From DASSKA01 sp035765755 (GTDB taxonomy: Bacteria > Actinomycetota > Actinomycetes > Propionibacteriales > Nocardioidaceae), in contig DASTWW010000199.1 of assembly GCA_035765755.1 (NCBI GenBank), positions 1-7,588 of the forward strand: DNA of 7,588 nt, written 5' to 3'. Below, in pieces: positions 5,596 to 7,588 of this stretch. Under the pieces are notes generated by a model. The model made no database searches. It was not told where the DNA came from and saw only the letters and a list, made by a program, of their open reading frames with translations. Each line of letters opens with the position of its first letter. Within the stretch, counting starts at the first letter, position 1. Both the position numbers and the translations under genes were made by a program.

Positions 5596-7572
5596 ATGCC
5601 CGCCGAGACCGCCGAGTCGCTGTTCCCGAGGCTGGAGCCGCTGCTGCCCACGGTGCACAAGCCGATCCAGTACGTCGGAGGCGAGCTGAACTCCACCCCG
5701 AAGGACTGGGACGCAGCACAGGTGCGATGGGCGCTGATGTACCCCGACGCCTACGAGGTCGGCGCGCCCAACCAGGGCGTCCAGATCCTCTACGAGGTGC
5801 TCAACGAGCGCGACGGCATCCTCGCCGAGCGGACCTACTCGGTGTGGCCGGACATGGAAAAGGTGATGCGCGAAGGTGATGCCGAAGGGCCCATCCCGCA
5901 GTTCACCGTGGACAACCACCGGCCGGTGCGGGCCTTCGACGTGCTCGGGGTGTCCTTCCCCACCGAGCTGGGCTACACCAACCTGCTGACGGCGCTCGAC
6001 CTGGCCGGCATCCCGTTGCACGCGGCCGACCGCACGGAGGCCGACCCGGTGGTGATCGCCGGCGGGCACGCGGCGTTCAACCCCGAGCCGATCGCCGACT
6101 TCGTCGACGCCGCCGTCCTCGGCGACGGCGAGGAGGTGGTGCTGGCCATCTCGGAGGTCGTTCGGGAGTGGAAGCTGGAGATGGCACAGGGGGCCGTCTC
6201 CTTGGAATCCGGGCGCAGTCCGCGCGAGGAGCTGCTCTACCGGCTGGCCGTCTCCGGCGGGGTCTACGTGCCGCGGTTCTACGACGTCGACTACCTGCCG
6301 GACGGGCGGATCAAGCGGGTCGCCCCGAACACCTCCGGGGTGCCGTGGCGGGTGCACAAGCACACCCTGATGGACCTCGACGCCTGGCCGTACCCGAAGA
6401 AGCCGCTGGTGCCGCTGGCCGAGACGGTGCACGAGCGGTTCTCGGTGGAGATCTTCCGCGGCTGCACCCGCGGCTGCCGGTTCTGCCAGGCCGGGATGAT
6501 CACCCGCCCGGTGCGGGAGCGGTCCATCAACACCATCGGCGACATGGTCGAGAACGGGCTGCGCCAGTCCGGCTTCGAGGAGGTCGGCCTGCTGTCGCTG
6601 TCCAGCGCGGACCACAGCGAGATCGGCGACGTGGCCAAGGGCCTGGCGGACCGGTACGACGGGTCCAACGTGTCGCTGTCCCTGCCCAGCACCCGCGTGG
6701 ACGCGTTCAACGTGACGCTGGCCAACGAGCTGTCCCGCAACGGCCGCCGGTCCGGCCTCACGTTCGCACCCGAGGGCGGATCGGAGCGGATGCGGCGGGT
6801 GATCAACAAGATGGTCACCGAGGAGGACCTGATCCGCACCGTCGCCACGGCGTACTCCCACGGCTGGCGGCAGGTCAAGCTGTACTTCATGTGCGGGCTG
6901 CCCACCGAGACCGACGAGGACGTGCTCGAGATCGCCGATCTCGCCAAGAAGGTGATCGCCAAGGGCCGTGAGGTCTCCGGCCGCAACGACATCCGCTGCA
7001 CGGTGTCGATCGGCGGGTTCGTGCCCAAGCCGCACACCCCGTTCCAGTGGGCGGCCCAGCTCGACCACGAGACCACCGACGAGCGGCTGCGGAAGCTCCG
7101 CGAGGACGTCCGCAAGGACCGTCGCTTCGGGCGGGCCATCGGGTTCCGCTACCACGACGGGCGGCCGGGCATCATCGAAGGCCTGCTGTCTCGCGGCGAC
7201 CGGCGCGTCGGCAGGGTCATCGAGGCGGTCTGGCGCGACGGCGGCCGGTTCGACGGGTGGAGCGAGCACTTCTCTTATCCGCGGTGGGTGGACGCCTGCA
7301 AGACCGCTCTGGCGGACACGCCGGTGGACCTGGACTGGTACACCACCCGCGAGCGGGACAGCGTGGAGACGCTGCCCTGGGACCACCTGGACTCCGGCCT
7401 CGACAAGGACTGGCTGTGGGAGGACTGGGAGGCCGCCGTCGACCCCGACCCGGGCGAGGTGGAGGACTGCCGCTGGACGCCCTGCTACGACTGTGGCGTC
7501 TGCCCGCAGATGGGCACCGAGATCCAGGTCGGCCCCACCGGCCAGAAGCTGCTCCCGCTGTCGGTGGTCTGA
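5596..7572 (+). CDS. TIGR03960-type B12-binding-fold radical SAM protein, function unknown
   Basis: A 658-residue protein. Residues about 43-200 look like a cobalamin-binding Rossmann fold: RWALMYPDAYEVG (44-56), DVLGVSFPTELGYTN (115-129), VIAGGHAAFNPEPIADF (153-169) and LGDGEE (175-180). The usual DxHxxG position reads DAYEVG (51-56), with Tyr for His, so any cobalamin would bind without His ligation. The radical SAM core follows (about 285-510). Its CX3CX2C motif is CTRGCRFC (Cys290, 294, 297), which holds the 4Fe-4S cluster that cleaves S-adenosylmethionine. Supporting motifs are FAPEGGSERMRR (390-401) and FVPKPHTPFQW (475-485). The C-terminus has four more cysteines (625, 630, 633, 636; CX4CX2CX2C), possibly a second Fe-S site. 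This layout matches the widespread TIGR03960 family, whose substrate I do not know to be established. In actinobacteria the family is commonly followed by a DUF2344 (TIGR03936) gene and ribonuclease E/G. The start is chosen by AGAGGTG 5 bases upstream. The protein appears complete. Confidence 0.9.
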   Translation: MPAETAESLFPRLEPLLPTVHKPIQYVGGELNSTPKDWDAAQVRWALMYPDAYEVGAPNQGVQILYEVLNERDGILAERTYSVWPDMEKVMREGDAEGPIPQFTVDNHRPVRAFDVLGVSFPTELGYTNLLTALDLAGIPLHAADRTEADPVVIAGGHAAFNPEPIADFVDAAVLGDGEEVVLAISEVVREWKLEMAQGAVSLESGRSPREELLYRLAVSGGVYVPRFYDVDYLPDGRIKRVAPNTSGVPWRVHKHTLMDLDAWPYPKKPLVPLAETVHERFSVEIFRGCTRGCRFCQAGMITRPVRERSINTIGDMVENGLRQSGFEEVGLLSLSSADHSEIGDVAKGLADRYDGSNVSLSLPSTRVDAFNVTLANELSRNGRRSGLTFAPEGGSERMRRVINKMVTEEDLIRTVATAYSHGWRQVKLYFMCGLPTETDEDVLEIADLAKKVIAKGREVSGRNDIRCTVSIGGFVPKPHTPFQWAAQLDHETTDERLRKLREDVRKDRRFGRAIGFRYHDGRPGIIEGLLSRGDRRVGRVIEAVWRDGGRFDGWSEHFSYPRWVDACKTALADTPVDLDWYTTRERDSVETLPWDHLDSGLDKDWLWEDWEAAVDPDPGEVEDCRWTPCYDCGVCPQMGTEIQVGPTGQKLLPLSVV

Positions 7573-7588
7573 CGCAAGGTGCCCGGCG
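7573..7588 (+). other. Downstream edge, possible leader of the next gene
   Basis: Only 16 bases remain after the radical SAM stop. They contain AAGGTG (7576-7581), which could be a Shine-Dalgarno or part of a GTG start for the next gene. From known actinobacterial gene order a DUF2344-type gene would be expected there, but nothing in the window shows it. Confidence 0.2.

Noticed and set aside
5404..7386. Long open frame on the minus strand opposite the radical SAM gene
   Set aside because: Same low-information composition and no motif. The + strand gene here has a full set of radical SAM motifs and a good ribosome site.
1..7588. Mobile element, phage, CRISPR, toxin-antitoxin or tRNA content
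   Set aside because: No transposase or integrase motifs, no spaced direct repeats, no clover-leaf sequence, and uniform composition and strand throughout.

Overview
The window is very GC-rich (codon third positions almost all G or C) and every convincing gene is on the + strand. Gene content and order point to a rod-shaped or filamentous actinomycete. The style resembles Nocardioides, Kribbella or Streptomyces, but the genus cannot be fixed from the sequence alone. Actinobacterial traits are an mreB-C-D-PBP2-RodA cluster running into a TIGR03960-type radical SAM gene, and Arg-rich cytosolic tails on the membrane proteins.

Region 1 (1-5311) is the cell-wall elongation (Rod/elongasome) operon: the 3' part of mreB, then mreC, mreD, mrdA (class B penicillin-binding protein 2) and rodA (SEDS glycosyltransferase). 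It is very tightly packed. There are 7 bases between mreB and mreC, then three successive stop/start overlaps of one to four bases (TGATG, TGATG, ATGA), so the genes are almost certainly co-transcribed and translationally coupled. MreB filaments position the complex, MreC and MreD link it across the membrane, RodA polymerises lipid II into glycan, and PBP2 cross-links it. All active-site motifs expected for PBP2 (STWK, SCD, KTG) and RodA (including the HTDFIF aspartate) are present.

Region 2 (5312-5595) is a short linker holding one 55-residue ORF (5346-5513) of unknown function that looks genuine. After it comes an 82-base spacer with a plausible -10 element and a weak hairpin.

Region 3 (5596-7572) is one large gene for a B12-binding-fold/radical SAM protein of the TIGR03960 type. 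It carries a canonical CX3CX2C cluster motif and a second, C-terminal four-cysteine cluster. Its function is not established. The last 16 bases probably lead into the next gene, which lies outside the window.

I found no mobile element, CRISPR array, tRNA, rRNA or phage signature. The window is mostly conserved core genome. The least understood parts are the radical SAM protein and the 55-residue ORF. I do not see an overt new defence or biosynthetic system.
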